Source: Effrenium voratum (Eukaryota > Sar > Dinophyceae > Suessiales > Symbiodiniaceae). From it: 64,000 bases of DNA. The stretch spans positions 165,001 to 229,000 of the forward strand of contig CAUJNA010003001.1 of assembly GCA_963377175.1 (NCBI GenBank). The letters run 5' to 3'. Positions 18,801 through 27,253 of this stretch are shown here, one piece after another. The notes under the pieces were generated by a model. That model was given only the letters and a program-made list of their open reading frames with translations. It did not search any database and was not told the DNA's origin. The translations under genes were made by a program, and so were the position numbers. Within the stretch, counting starts at the first letter, position 1. The number at the start of each line of letters is the position of its first letter.

Positions 18801-19572
18801 ATCCGCATTGAACGGAATATTTAAAACATAAGTCATCCTCGTTTTTAATGTTAATACAAGCCTTTTTGTTTGCCACCCAGTCGGGCAATGGAATAAAGGA
18901 TGAACCACAGGTAGGATTGTACCTATCATAACTGATGACTAACTTTTCAACTTGACCAAGAACCAATCCCGACTGAATGTATTCGGTTATTTCAATTTGT
19001 GTCTCAATGTCGTGCCCAATGTTGTTTAAGACGGTGTTCAACTCGTCGGGATTATGAATATTGTATCTTCTGCTTCTTAACCGCCTTTGAATAAGTTCGT
19101 TGTCGGGATTTTTGAATGATAAATCGGTTTCCACGATTATTTTCATGTTCGGGTTTCTGTTCAGGAATTCGGCCAGTCGTTGCTTCTGGTATTTTAAGTA
19201 GGATAAACCTTTCATTCCCTTTAATCTTATATCACTTACCGAGTAGGTGTTGGCGTATCCCTTGAACGCTTGTTGCTCGTCTGTGATTTTGGACTTGAAA
19301 CGCTTGACATAATCCTGTAAGGGTCTGCCTCTCGTTAGTTTTAGATAATTAGCACCTTTCATTAAAAGGCCATGCTTTCTATATCCGTCACTCCTCGCCA
19401 CTTCCTTGAGTTTCGTGTTCAATACGTTTGAAACTGGTTTGTTCTTATCATATCTGTAGGTCTTATCACCTATTTTGAGTTTTTGTGTTTGCCTCCCTTC
19501 TTTTTGTATTAGTTCGCCTTGTTGGCTGTTTAAAATGAAATCTATGATTTTATTTTCTGACATGGTAACCAT
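15823..19572 (-). CDS. polB: DNA polymerase B, Polinton-type, intact copy
   Basis: 1249 residues, intact. Replicates the viral genome; this family normally primes with a terminal protein. Visible order: an N-terminal region of about 360 residues; a C2H2-type finger (YHCRTCSHGF and KKHEEQGC) near residue 370; ExoI YADFEC near 427; an inserted treble-clef/endonuclease VII-like block (CFICGNDF, then DHCHFTGAYRGCAHDDCN) near 520-555; ExoII HNLKNYDAH near 569; ExoIII LRTDVLLLTDVF near 731; polymerase motif A SYLDANNLYGLAM near 827; motif B KLMNNAVYGKT near 991; motif C YTDTDS near 1090. All catalytic aspartates of A and C and of the exonuclease are present, so the enzyme could be active. The divergently read promoter motif at 19588-19621 precedes the start. 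The mirror copy (34577-38323) has two frameshifts. Confidence 0.93.
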   Translation of the reverse strand: MVTMSENKIIDFILNSQQGELIQKEGRQTQKLKIGDKTYRYDKNKPVSNVLNTKLKEVARSDGYRKHGLLMKGANYLKLTRGRPLQDYVKRFKSKITDEQQAFKGYANTYSVSDIRLKGMKGLSYLKYQKQRLAEFLNRNPNMKIIVETDLSFKNPDNELIQRRLRSRRYNIHNPDELNTVLNNIGHDIETQIEITEYIQSGLVLGQVEKLVISYDRYNPTCGSSFIPLPDWVANKKACINIKNEDDLCFKYSVQCGFYELYKKDHPCDMYHYKKYVDDKFIKWDGIDFPVGNDEIELFEEQNKHISVNVYYINPDTNSKTILLYKRSNNPQAQHKIDLIKLTDDVKSHYAYIKNYDKLMSSQTNKMKAKKYHCRTCSHGFKTEELLKKHEEQGCLAVEGQKIEMPKAGETIEFKNHFKKLKAPFVIYADFECLTVPIDVKSKSAKAKTTSYQNHRPCGFMINVVNAITGSSEPYLYRGEDCMDKFVEKINEVREDIISRMKEVKEIIMTEKDKEDFENATTCFICGNDFKPEDKKVRDHCHFTGAYRGCAHDDCNLGFSMRYYKIPVFLHNLKNYDAHLIINKAHELNKNSKIECIAQNSEKFITFGFKNLCFKDSFSFLSSSLDKLVKLSKYEDDKKRENWKNNFRYSVRNPYVKTDEDLDLLTDKGIYPYDYFDDFERFKERALPPKEAFYSKLSEEHVSDKDYERALKVWKHFGIRTLGQYHDLYLRTDVLLLTDVFENFRDLCMEYYGLDPAHYYTLPNFAWDAMLLKTGVEIEQLHDQEMFEMVEKGMRGGMCQVSHKLAVANNKYMGEAYDENKPSNYISYLDANNLYGLAMSQKLPLKNIKWAKKTPSVEKWNENDEFGYIMEVDLEYPETLHDFHSDYPLAPEIMNVNVNMLSDYQKQVFKIYYDGKSPKDEKTSKLILNLKDKEKYVVHIKTLQYYLKMGMKMGKVHRIIKFQQRAWLKPWIDFNTGKRKEAKSDFEKDLFKLMNNAVYGKTMEDKRNHMDFELVDNEVRYEKCVNNPTFKNRFIINENLVGVEKTKAKLKLDKPIFLGMSILDLSKLHMYQFYYDVLKKKYNENIKLIYTDTDSYVIQTMTDDVYKDFNDIKQHMDFSDYPVEHPCHDKTNKKVLGMYKDEVNGKIITKFIGLKPKSYAFTIHGEDDEHKKSNGVVKHKVKKELSYQNYHEALFQNKKHEITYNFIRSKSHQIYSMSQVKQSLSNYENKRFYIDAFNSLPYGHYAITK

Positions 19573-19587
19573 AATACTATACTCTAT

Positions 19588-19621
19588 ATAATATAAGATA
19601 TTTTCTCTTTAAGTAGTTTTT
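19588..19621 (-). promoter_or_regulatory. Conserved viral promoter motif before left polB
   Basis: Read on the minus strand, AAAACTACTTAAAGAGAAAA is followed by ATCTTATATTATAT a few bases before the start. The same composite occurs before the zinc-finger genes and before the gene at 39922. Confidence 0.6.
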
Positions 19622-19720
19622 CGGGCTGGGGTTGACTGTTGGAGAAAATGGGTTTCGGGTTGAGAATGAACGCATTAATCTCATTAAGTGTTTTTAATAA
19701 GATGAATGATTATTATTTTT

Positions 19721-20045
19721 TCATAATGTGCATTGTCGCGAAGCTTGCGAACAAATTTTAGATTTCTTGTGTTTAGATAAATTTGATTTGCTTGATATCG
19801 TCCTTCCGCAGTCCTCACAAGTGTAAGACTGTTTTAGGTTATTGTTGTAGTAATTCTGGTGGTAGTTCTTCTGGTCGTCCCTCCACCTCACGGGTTGCTC
19901 ACTGTCATCGCTCGAAGTCTGGTTTCTGTTCGCTTATCATCTGTAAGACTAAGTCGTTTTCTGCTTTCATCAGTTCAACCATCATATCAAATTCGTCATT
20001 CGTTATTCTATGCCGACTTTTACCGTTAATAAAAATTCCTGTCAT
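19721..20045 (-). pseudogene. C2H2/C2HC zinc-finger protein, frameshifted left copy
   Basis: Mirror copy of the intact gene at 34104-34427. Compared with it, this copy has an extra G near 19920 (GAAGTCTGG against GAAGTCTG), which breaks the frame in the middle of the protein. The promoter motif and the zinc-finger coding part are both still present. The inserted base lies in a very short run, so a sequencing error is possible but not specially likely. Confidence 0.75.
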
Positions 20046-20049
20046 TTTA

Positions 20050-20083
20050 CTATATTAGGGCGTTTTGTCTTTAAGTAGTTTTT
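20050..20083 (-). promoter_or_regulatory. Conserved viral promoter motif before left zinc-finger gene
   Basis: On the minus strand AAAAACTACTTAAAGACAAA precedes CGCCCTAATATAG and the ATG. It overlaps the end of the gene at 20082-20921. Confidence 0.6.
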
Positions 20084-20921
20084 ATTTTTTCTTCTTGCCT
20101 CGGCTACTTTTTGTATTTGTGCTTTCTGGGCTTCTGCTCCTGCTTCTTGTTTCCATTTGTTCCCTCGTCCATTCACTACCTCTAGCTATTTCTTGGGGTG
20201 AGTTGCTCCTGCTTCTTGTTTCTAATTGTCTTCTGTTCATTTGATTACCTCTTGCTCTTTCTTCTGGTGAGTGACTTCTGCTTCTTGCTTCTACCTGTCG
20301 TCTTGACCAGAATGATGCCCTCGGTTGTTCTTCTTCCTGTTCCCTTGATTGTTCTGATGGTGTGGATGTCTTCTTGTCACGTTTGAATAGTTCAAATACG
20401 CTCTTGTCTTCTCCACCTAAAAATATGTTTCTTAACGATTTTATTTCTCGGCTTTCCTCTTTCTTATCTTTTTCGGTTGATGCTGATGACGATGATGATG
20501 TTAAATGAAGACTTTGTAAATCTTCCTGCTTTTCATCTTTTGGTTCATCTTTTGGTTCATCTTTTGGTCCTGAAGTTGCATTACTATAAATTTCATCAGC
20601 AAAATCTTTTGCTATATATCGTGTTGTTTGTGCGTCTGCCTCGTTGTTTTCATATAACTGTGATGTTGGCGCTACTTCATCAAACATATCAGGGAACAAT
20701 TCGTGTTGAAGAACTTGTTTATCAGTTTGAACCCTAGCATTCAACCGTAGTCTCCTATCGTATTTTGAAAGGTCAAAATCGTCAAAATCTATATTGTTGA
20801 TTGACAAGTCAATTACCTGTCTTTCGGGGATGATTTCAATTTTTAATCTGTGCGTCATCGCTTCCTTTAGCATTTCTTCAAAAGTAGGGCGTCGGCGTAA
20901 TCCATAATATTTAACAGTCAT
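20082..20921 (-). CDS. SR-repeat protein of the viral core, intact copy
   Basis: 279 residues. The N-terminal 110 residues are well conserved between the two arms (start TVKYYGLRRRPTFEEMLKEA). A variable Asp/Glu/Lys linker follows, which in this copy has three tandem PKDE units. The C-terminal third is a tandem Ser/Arg repeat: RSRSHSPEE, RSRSNSPQE and RSRSRSPES, each preceded by a QxETR or QVEAR segment, then a poly-lysine end. Basic RS tails bind nucleic acid or are phosphorylated; a core or DNA-condensing protein is one possibility, but this is inference. The YYGLRRRPTFEEML start resembles the LRPSYDELL segment of the neighbouring gene at 20942, suggesting a shared short motif. The right copy is frameshifted. 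Confidence 0.7.
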   Translation of the reverse strand: MTVKYYGLRRRPTFEEMLKEAMTHRLKIEIIPERQVIDLSINNIDFDDFDLSKYDRRLRLNARVQTDKQVLQHELFPDMFDEVAPTSQLYENNEADAQTTRYIAKDFADEIYSNATSGPKDEPKDEPKDEKQEDLQSLHLTSSSSSASTEKDKKEESREIKSLRNIFLGGEDKSVFELFKRDKKTSTPSEQSREQEEEQPRASFWSRRQVEARSRSHSPEERARGNQMNRRQLETRSRSNSPQEIARGSEWTREQMETRSRSRSPESTNTKSSRGKKKK

Positions 20922-20941
20922 ATTAAATATTATATATTTTA

Positions 20942-21865
20942 TTAAACTTCCGCAGGTATTTCTTTAACTGAACCATCCATCACGGTTGGACTATCTTCTT
21001 TTTCCTTAGGTCGTGGGTGGAAAACTGAGTAATACACTTTATCATTGTAAAACCTTACTAATTTCAATCTGTGTTCCTTCTTGATAAAATCACCATCGCT
21101 ATTAATTAAAGCATTATATAACTCAGTGAATTCTTCATGAACACTGTCTTTAATCTTTCTAAATCCTTTCAGTTTGTCCATGACTGTTTTCATCTCTTCT
21201 GGTCTGCTTGCAAGATAAGCGGGTGTTAGTTCAGACGCTCTTTTCTTAAACTCGTTGTAACCATAAGCGTCTTCTGCTTTTGATTCTACTTCAACAACTG
21301 GGTCGTCTTCTCGTTCATCTTCTTCTTCGCCTTCCTCTAATGGTTCTAATTCTGGCATTTCATCAGCGGACACCATTGAATGAACTTCTACACCGGCAGG
21401 ATATGAACTCTTCGATACAGCGCTTGCCATTTCTTCGTGTTGTTCTCTCCAAAGTCTCATTTTTTCAGCAAGTTCTTCTTTCTGTTTCTGTGCTTCCGTT
21501 AGTCCTTCTTGAATGAAAGACTGGTGTTGTTTCAGTGTGTCAGCAAGTTTCAATTCGTCATTAAGTTTAGCTCTTACACTGTCAGCGTCCGACATTGCTC
21601 CTTTCATAACTTCTCCTCTCCGGTCTAGTTCTTGTTTCTTTTGAATGTCTAAGGCGTCCTTATTATCAAACTGACTACCGTATTGGTTTAATCTGTATCT
21701 TGTCGCTTTTCTGTCTATCACATTTTCAATTGATGGACGGTTCTCATCTCCTACCAACGTTTCTTTTAACAATTCATCATAAGAAGGTCTCAAATGTAAT
21801 TGTGATTTCAATGAACCTACTTTTACCGGTCCTACTGTATTCAATCTATTAATTGATTTAATCAT
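20942..21865 (-). CDS. Coiled-coil core protein, 307 residues (left copy)
   Basis: Intact in both arms with only a handful of differences, so probably needed. The start is MIKSINRLNTVGPVKVGSL, then LRPSYDELLKET, then a charged helical stretch (about residues 75-150) with coiled-coil character. An acidic segment (EEGEEEDEREDD) and a folded-looking C-terminal region of about 90 residues follow. There is no ATPase P-loop and no protease motif, so it is neither of the missing morphogenesis enzymes. The position between the SR protein and other small genes upstream of the penton suggests a virion or assembly role; this is an inference from order only. Confidence 0.7.
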   Translation of the reverse strand: MIKSINRLNTVGPVKVGSLKSQLHLRPSYDELLKETLVGDENRPSIENVIDRKATRYRLNQYGSQFDNKDALDIQKKQELDRRGEVMKGAMSDADSVRAKLNDELKLADTLKQHQSFIQEGLTEAQKQKEELAEKMRLWREQHEEMASAVSKSSYPAGVEVHSMVSADEMPELEPLEEGEEEDEREDDPVVEVESKAEDAYGYNEFKKRASELTPAYLASRPEEMKTVMDKLKGFRKIKDSVHEEFTELYNALINSDGDFIKKEHRLKLVRFYNDKVYYSVFHPRPKEKEDSPTVMDGSVKEIPAEV

Positions 21866-21892
21866 AGTATATTAATTATTTAGAAAAATAAA

Positions 21893-22225
21893 TTAATCAG
21901 AGATATTCTTAATCATTTCTTCTAAATGCTTCTTTCTTACAGTTAGTTGTTCCTTCGTTTGTATTCCATCTGGTGTCCGTGTGTTGTCTAATATGTTTCT
22001 TATTCTGTCTAATTCCTTTCTGTAACTTTCGGTTCTGTTGCTTTCAGCTAAATCATTTCTATATTTTATTAATGCTCCCTGTGATTGTCTCGCTTCCAGC
22101 GTGTCCTTCAACTGTTTAAAGTAATTCATTCTTGAAGCAACTCCCCATAAATCTGAAACATTATAATGACGTTCTACTTGTGGCGCCCTTTTAAATTCTA
22201 CATTTCTATGACTTCTCATAAGCAT
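21893..22225 (-). CDS. Small basic helical protein, 110 residues (left copy)
   Basis: Intact in both arms (three or four differences). Starts MLMRSHRNVEFKRAPQVERH; rich in Arg, Lys, Glu and Asn; mostly helical; no transmembrane segment. It is transcribed in the same direction as its neighbours with about 30 bp gaps, each containing a TATA-rich stretch. The function was not recognised; a DNA-binding or capsid-internal protein is conceivable. Confidence 0.65.
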   Translation of the reverse strand: MLMRSHRNVEFKRAPQVERHYNVSDLWGVASRMNYFKQLKDTLEARQSQGALIKYRNDLAESNRTESYRKELDRIRNILDNTRTPDGIQTKEQLTVRKKHLEEMIKNISD

Positions 22226-22255
22226 GATTAATATATATTATAATTAGATTATTAT

Positions 22256-22749
22256 TTAAAACATTGATGAAGATAATTTGTTTATTTTTTCTTGTTTATC
22301 TTGTTTTTTCTTTTGTTTAAGTTCTTCATAATGTTGGCTTAATAGTTCTGTTGCCGTGGGTTTCTTAATAGTTTCTTTAATCACTTCTTGTTTAATCTCA
22401 TTCTTAATTTCTTCTTTTACTTCTGGTTTATCTTTCTAATATTCTTTTGTGGATTGACTGGGAGCATCTCGGTTTTTGCCCCTTTACAATTTTTAGGATG
22501 TGAGTGTCTCAAACTTTTCAATGTCATCTTTTTAGAGCATTGTTCACATTCTACTAATTCAACTTCTTTTTTAGTTCTTGGTAATGCTTTTGCTTTCGCT
22601 TTTGGTTCAGGAATGACTTCTTCAGGTTTAACTTCTTCTGGCGTTGGTTCTTCATTAACTGTTTCATTTTGTTCAACGACTTCATTATTAACAGGTGCTT
22701 CTTCTGTTTTAGTTTCATTATTAACATCTACTACCTCAATACTTGACAT
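22256..22749 (-). pseudogene. CCHC-motif protein, frameshifted left copy
   Basis: Left counterpart of the intact 159-residue gene at 31374-31853. One base is missing near 22435, so translation stops soon after the zinc-binding region (CEQCSKKMTLKSLRHSHPKNC), leaving 110 residues. The acidic N-terminal region has an extra KPEEV-type repeat compared with the right copy. Confidence 0.75.
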
Positions 22750-22796
22750 ATAATATATTCTATATATTTTCTATATGGAAAAATTAAAGAATATAT

Positions 22797-23650
22797 TTAA
22801 ATAATATCGCTTTTCACAAACAATAATGACAGGGATACATTTACCCCATTTAAATTAATTTCATTTCCTAATGAATTACTAATCCAAAAATCTAATTGTT
22901 TAAAGCTTCTATTTGATACATCCAAGTAATCCAGAGGGTTTAATTCCGAATCAAAGACAATTCCCGCGTGTGGTGCTGTGACTGGTACTTTCTTAACAAC
23001 TGTGCTATCGCCGGTTCTTAAATTTACTTGATTATAATTAGACAATTGAGAAGAATGAATATAAATATTTCTAATGGGTTGAAGATTAACGAAACCAGAA
23101 ACATAAGGATTATTATATTGATAAACTGCAACTTGATAATTTCCTAAAACTTCATTAACAGATGTAAGTTATTAACATTAAAACTTCCATTCCATATATA
23201 ATCTGCATATGTTAGTTTCATTTGTTCATCAGTTAATACAGCGAACTTTCTATCGGCATAGTTTGAATAAATTGTTATTTTATTAGTTTTTACACTGTAA
23301 GAAATTTCATAAGTATTTGAGAAATTAGTATTATCTACAACACCATTTATTTTTGCCTTTAATTCTGTCGCTAGTTCTGTGCCAGTATATACTCCTTCGT
23401 CCAATTGTAACGCTAAATAATGGACATTTGTGTTATCTTCATCTGGAACTAGTGGAGAAGAATAAAAGTATAATATATTATTTAATCCTGACTGAATTGA
23501 ATACCACGAGTTAGGTAATGTTACTTCGTGAATGTAGCAATGAACTCCGTTGTTTGTTTGTAATGTTTCCGGCAATTCAACTTTGAACTTCGATGATGTA
23601 CCACTAATTCTATGAGCGCTGTCAATATAAGCTTTTTTATATGTAAGCAT
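22797..23650 (-). pseudogene. Penton-like minor capsid protein, frameshifted left copy
   Basis: Left counterpart of 30477-31331. One base is missing near 23160 (ACTTACATCTG against ACTTACAGTCTG), splitting the frame into a 168-residue N-terminal part and an 82-residue C-terminal part. Otherwise it is almost identical to the right copy. Confidence 0.8.
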
Positions 23651-23689
23651 TATTAATTAATTGAGAAATTAATTTATAACTTTAAATAT

Positions 23690-24349
23690 ATGATTAATAA
23701 TAAAAAGTTAATTTATGAAATGAAGCATGGGAAAATTAAACATTATCAACCTTATAAGAAAACAACTAAAATAACTAATGTTATGAAACAAACTGACAAA
23801 ATATTAAATAGTTATTATCCTAATTCAAATTTAACTGATGCACAAGGGTTGAGTAGAGCATATAGCAATGGTAACGGTTTTTATATTGATGGTGATAAAA
23901 TGTATGTAAGCGGAACATTTGGAAAAGGAACGTTTGGAGGTGCTGTTAATGACATTCTGGCAGATGTAGGACTTCCCTTTAAAATGACACGATACTCACA
24001 AAGATATAAAGACACATCAAAAGCACTGGATGAAAACAATGAAGTTAAACACCTTATAACACATAGTCTCGGTTCAAGTGTAGGGGCACAGATAACAAAA
24101 GATTACCCTGAAAGAGAATTAACTTTAACCACTTATGGAGCGCCGTTTATATCACGAAGGTATAAAATTACCGATGATTACATTAATTTTAGAAGTATCT
24201 TAGACCCTGTCAGTATTGCTGACCGTGGTGCTATAACTGTTTATACTGGTTCATTAAATCCATATACTAACCACGATTACATAACTGGATACGGTGATAT
24301 GGGGCGTGATGTTTCAAGAAGCAATGAACCGGTAAAGGAGATAATATAG
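23690..24349 (+). CDS. Lipase-like alpha/beta hydrolase, intact copy
   Basis: 219 residues. Shows a nucleophile-elbow signature THSLGSSVGA (Ser near residue 125), followed by a TYGAPFIS strand as in class 3 lipases, an Asp in SILDPVSIAD (near 173) and a His in YTNHDYITGY (near 195). The order Ser-Asp-His and the spacing fit a lipase or esterase triad. The N-terminal 60 residues are basic. In virophages and Polinton-like viruses, lipases are thought to help membrane passage or remodelling; a role in entry here is inference. It is transcribed opposite to the penton gene, sharing a 40 bp AT-rich intergenic region with it, and begins the rightward block that ends with the capsid and fibre genes. 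The mirror copy has two frameshifts. Confidence 0.75.
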   Translation: MINNKKLIYEMKHGKIKHYQPYKKTTKITNVMKQTDKILNSYYPNSNLTDAQGLSRAYSNGNGFYIDGDKMYVSGTFGKGTFGGAVNDILADVGLPFKMTRYSQRYKDTSKALDENNEVKHLITHSLGSSVGAQITKDYPERELTLTTYGAPFISRRYKITDDYINFRSILDPVSIADRGAITVYTGSLNPYTNHDYITGYGDMGRDVSRSNEPVKEII

Positions 24350-24389
24350 TTAAATAAGTACTTAAATATATAACTATATAATATTATAT

Positions 24390-24731
24390 ATGTATAATCA
24401 GTTACATGAAAACTTGACAGAAAGTGAAACAAAATATAAACCATCAACACTTGTAGAAAGATTAAGGGATTTAAATAGAGATAATAAACGAACACATGTA
24501 AAATGTCAGTGTGGGTGTTTCATTATTCGGAGTGTCAGAGTTAGACCTGACTATATTGATTATAACTGGATTACTTCAATTCTTAATATGTTTGTATCAA
24601 AATATATAAATGGTTATGTCCTCATCAATGACAACACTAACAATTGTAATCACACTCAATCAGACCTTGATGAAATAGTAAAAAGAAAAAACGCAAAACT
24701 ATTTTCATATTATTATTATGATACAACATAA
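24390..24731 (+). CDS. Cys-containing small protein, present only in the left copy
   Basis: 113 residues with a CQCGC cluster near residue 40. It overlaps the next gene by 14 bp. The right arm lacks it completely: there the lipase end and the next gene start are only 18 bp apart. The gene was thus gained in one lineage or lost in the other. The AGTACTTAAATATATAAC stretch before the start partly resembles the ACTACTTAAAGA promoter motif. No family was recognised. Confidence 0.55.
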   Translation: MYNQLHENLTESETKYKPSTLVERLRDLNRDNKRTHVKCQCGCFIIRSVRVRPDYIDYNWITSILNMFVSKYINGYVLINDNTNNCNHTQSDLDEIVKRKNAKLFSYYYYDTT

Positions 24732-24939
24732 GAAATATGACAATGAAACAACAGATGATATGATTAAGAATGAAAATAAAAAGTATAAGAAAAGTACATA
24801 TGAAGAAATTAGAGAATTAGTAATGGAGAAAGAAAAAGGGAATAATCCAGTTGAAGATAAGATTAAGAAAAAGAAAATGAAAATATTTAAAAATAATAAC
24901 TCTAATCAAAAGGATTACACTAAATTATTCAATTTGTAA
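24718..24939 (+). CDS. Small Lys/Glu-rich protein (left copy)
   Basis: 73 residues, start MIQHKKYDNETTDDMIKNEN, highly charged and helical. Conserved in both arms (29536-29757), with four differences, so probably real despite its low complexity. It lies just upstream of the capsid gene and may be co-expressed with it. The function is unknown. Confidence 0.55.
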   Translation: MIQHKKYDNETTDDMIKNENKKYKKSTYEEIRELVMEKEKGNNPVEDKIKKKKMKIFKNNNSNQKDYTKLFNL

Positions 24940-25092
24940 AACATATATAAAATATGTTTTAGAAATTAATGAAATTAAAATTTCATCAATTTGTAAATCA
25001 TAATTATTAATTCTGTTTTAGGAATTAATAAATGTATAAATTTATCAATTTAGTTTAGTTTAAATTATTTCTAAATTAAATTATATATAGCA

Positions 25093-26475
25093 ATGGAAAC
25101 TTTTAGTGCCGAAGATATTCTAATTGACAACCTCTCATTCAAACTACATAAAGGTGCAAGTTATATCAACGACCGTCGTTCAGTCTCGTTTTTCCCTTCT
25201 GGGAGTAATATCTACACCCCTTCATCTGGTCAACGTGTGTTGAAAATAGCTTTAAATGCTGAAGATAATACTTGGCTTGACCCGCAGAGTGTAATGGTTT
25301 ATTTCACCGTTGTAAACACTGACCCGTCAGACAATAAACGCTTACGTCCTCTGTCTCCTGCTTATTCCTTTTTTAGAAGAGCAAGACTAATTGCTGGTAA
25401 TCAACTTGTTGAAGACATTGAATATTACAACCGAAATCATCACATGATGAGTTGCATGATGTCAAAAGGAGCAAGAGACAATGAAGACGCCCAGAGTTTT
25501 GGTTATAGATATGATGATGATTTAAACACACGTCGTGCAGTTCCTGCATCGGGTCATATTGGTCCTGCATATGACGCTTACACAATTCCAGGCTTTAGAA
25601 GAAAAATGGTTGTCGGATTTAAACCGATGCTTGGTTTATTCAATCAGTTTAAGTATATCCCGTTAAAAGCGTGTCCACTTGTTTTAGAGCTTGAACTAGT
25701 TTCAAATTTTAGTGATTGTGTTGTTACAGTTGGTGGTACGAGGTTTCCAGCAAGTGGCAACACAGACACAAGCCTTCATACAAATGAGCAGTTCTCAATT
25801 AGTAACGCATTCCTTCAAACTGATTTGGTAAGCTTGGACAATGACCTTCATAATAAATATGTTGCACACCTACTTGATGGGAAAGAATTACCTATTACTT
25901 ATAATACTTATATTTGTCAATCTAATCAAGTTCCCGATGGTTCGTCGTCAATTAACACTACTGTTGTTCGTTCAGTGACTAAACTCGCTGCCGCGTTCAT
26001 CAGTTTTAACAAAAGCGGAGTAGGCGATACTCACGTTATGAAAGAATACAACAATTTCTATCATCCTATGTATAATTTGAATTATCAAGACAGTGGATAC
26101 TACAATTCCGACCTTGATTTAGAATTTCAACTTCAATTAGGTTCAAAACTATATCCTGAGTATCCTTGCCGTTCATTAACACAAGCATTCTATTATTTAC
26201 GAAAAGCATTAAATTTACCATTGTTCCATCAACACCATTTATCGATTGAATATTCTGCTTATCGTGTTGATAAGTTTAACTTTGCTATGGATTTCGAAAA
26301 GGTTCCCGATAGTTCATATACTGGAATTAACACAAAAGCAGGGCAACAGCTTTTAATTCGTGTGAAACCTGTTGGAAATATGGTATCAGCAAATATGCCA
26401 GACACGATATATATAACATTAGTATCAGAACAAATATTATCCATTAGAGACGCCGGAGTGCAGATTTTGGATTAA
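25093..26475 (+). CDS. MCP: Major capsid protein, double jelly-roll (left copy)
   Basis: 460 residues, intact in both arms. Forms the trimeric capsomers of an icosahedral virion. Pattern evidence: an early strand-rich segment (VSFFPSGSNIYTPSSGQRVL), then LSPAYSFFRRARLIAGNQLVEDIEYYNR near residues 85-113, the conserved segment found in Polinton, adintovirus and Polinton-like virus capsids in which a surface-strand residue pattern is followed by VEDI and Tyr. Length is in the usual range for the family (about 450-650), towards the lower end. The C-terminal half has alternating hydrophobic strands and ends ILSIRDAGVQILD. A TATATA box lies just before the ATG. The two copies differ at roughly 25 positions, all compatible with function. 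Confidence 0.85.
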   Translation: METFSAEDILIDNLSFKLHKGASYINDRRSVSFFPSGSNIYTPSSGQRVLKIALNAEDNTWLDPQSVMVYFTVVNTDPSDNKRLRPLSPAYSFFRRARLIAGNQLVEDIEYYNRNHHMMSCMMSKGARDNEDAQSFGYRYDDDLNTRRAVPASGHIGPAYDAYTIPGFRRKMVVGFKPMLGLFNQFKYIPLKACPLVLELELVSNFSDCVVTVGGTRFPASGNTDTSLHTNEQFSISNAFLQTDLVSLDNDLHNKYVAHLLDGKELPITYNTYICQSNQVPDGSSSINTTVVRSVTKLAAAFISFNKSGVGDTHVMKEYNNFYHPMYNLNYQDSGYYNSDLDLEFQLQLGSKLYPEYPCRSLTQAFYYLRKALNLPLFHQHHLSIEYSAYRVDKFNFAMDFEKVPDSSYTGINTKAGQQLLIRVKPVGNMVSANMPDTIYITLVSEQILSIRDAGVQILD

Positions 26476-26535
26476 AAATAAGTAAAAATGATAATATTAA
26501 AAATAAATATTATCATTTTCTACTATTAATATATA

Positions 26536-27253
26536 ATGCATTCAATAAATTTAACAAACTTTGAGAATGTTGTAGCGCACACAATTAGCGAAATCAATTC
26601 TACAAGCGGGATAACAAACATTAGAAACATATATGCTAATCAATCAGATATAATTGATTTACTCAACAACAAAGCAGACCAAGTAGATACTTACACAAAA
26701 GCACAGATTGACGCTAATTTTTACGATATAAATCAATCATACAATAAGACGGAAGTTGATGTATTATCAAATAATATTAGTTCAGATACATTTTTATTAG
26801 GTAATCTGACAATAACTTCAAATACAAATTTTAATAATATTTCATCAAATACAAATTAAGTAATTTAAATTCTACTATGACAACTAATTTTAATAATATT
26901 AGTTCTAATTCTATCTTAATTAATACAAATATTAATAATATTTCATCTAATACACATTTAATAAATAATTTGAATTCTACTATAACAACTAATTTTAATA
27001 ATATTAGTTCTAATTCTAATTTAATAACATGATTAAATAGTACAGTAAATTCACATATTTCAGCAATATCAGATTTACAGAATGGAGGTTCACTTAATGA
27101 AGCAGATTATTATAATAAAATAACAACTAATAATTTATTATCAAATAAGTTAAATACATCAATATTAAATAATACATTAATACATAATATAACAACTACT
27201 GCAACTTTCAAAATAGCAGAATTTGGAAATTATAATAATTTCTTTGAAATGTA
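26536..27253 (+). pseudogene. Fibre-like protein, broken left copy
   Basis: The first 107 codons match the fibre-like gene of the other arm. A 4 bp deletion near 26857 then gives a stop, and further on a GGA codon is TGA (near 27030). Similarity continues to the palindrome axis at 27253, where the gene is cut like its mirror copy. Confidence 0.8.

Larger units (their letters stand above)
15839..27253 (+). repeat. Left arm of giant inverted repeat
   Basis: About 11.4 kb, matching the inverse of 27276-38310 from the last codons of polymerase B to the axis. Differences are scattered substitutions, single-base indels, an extra gene here (24390-24731) and several blocks of high divergence in the polymerase gene. 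Outside the arms (left of 15839, right of 38310) similarity largely ends, apart from a short match in front of the methyltransferase. Confidence 0.92.

Noticed and set aside
20942..21865. 307-residue core protein as the missing packaging ATPase or protease
   Set aside because: There is no P-loop, Walker B or catalytic His-Asp-Cys pattern; the sequence is largely coiled coil with an acidic stretch.
24277..24495. Minus-strand hydrophobic frame opposite the lipase end
   Set aside because: Antisense to the lipase gene and its AT-rich spacer; hydrophobicity comes from AT-rich codons; not conserved in the other arm.
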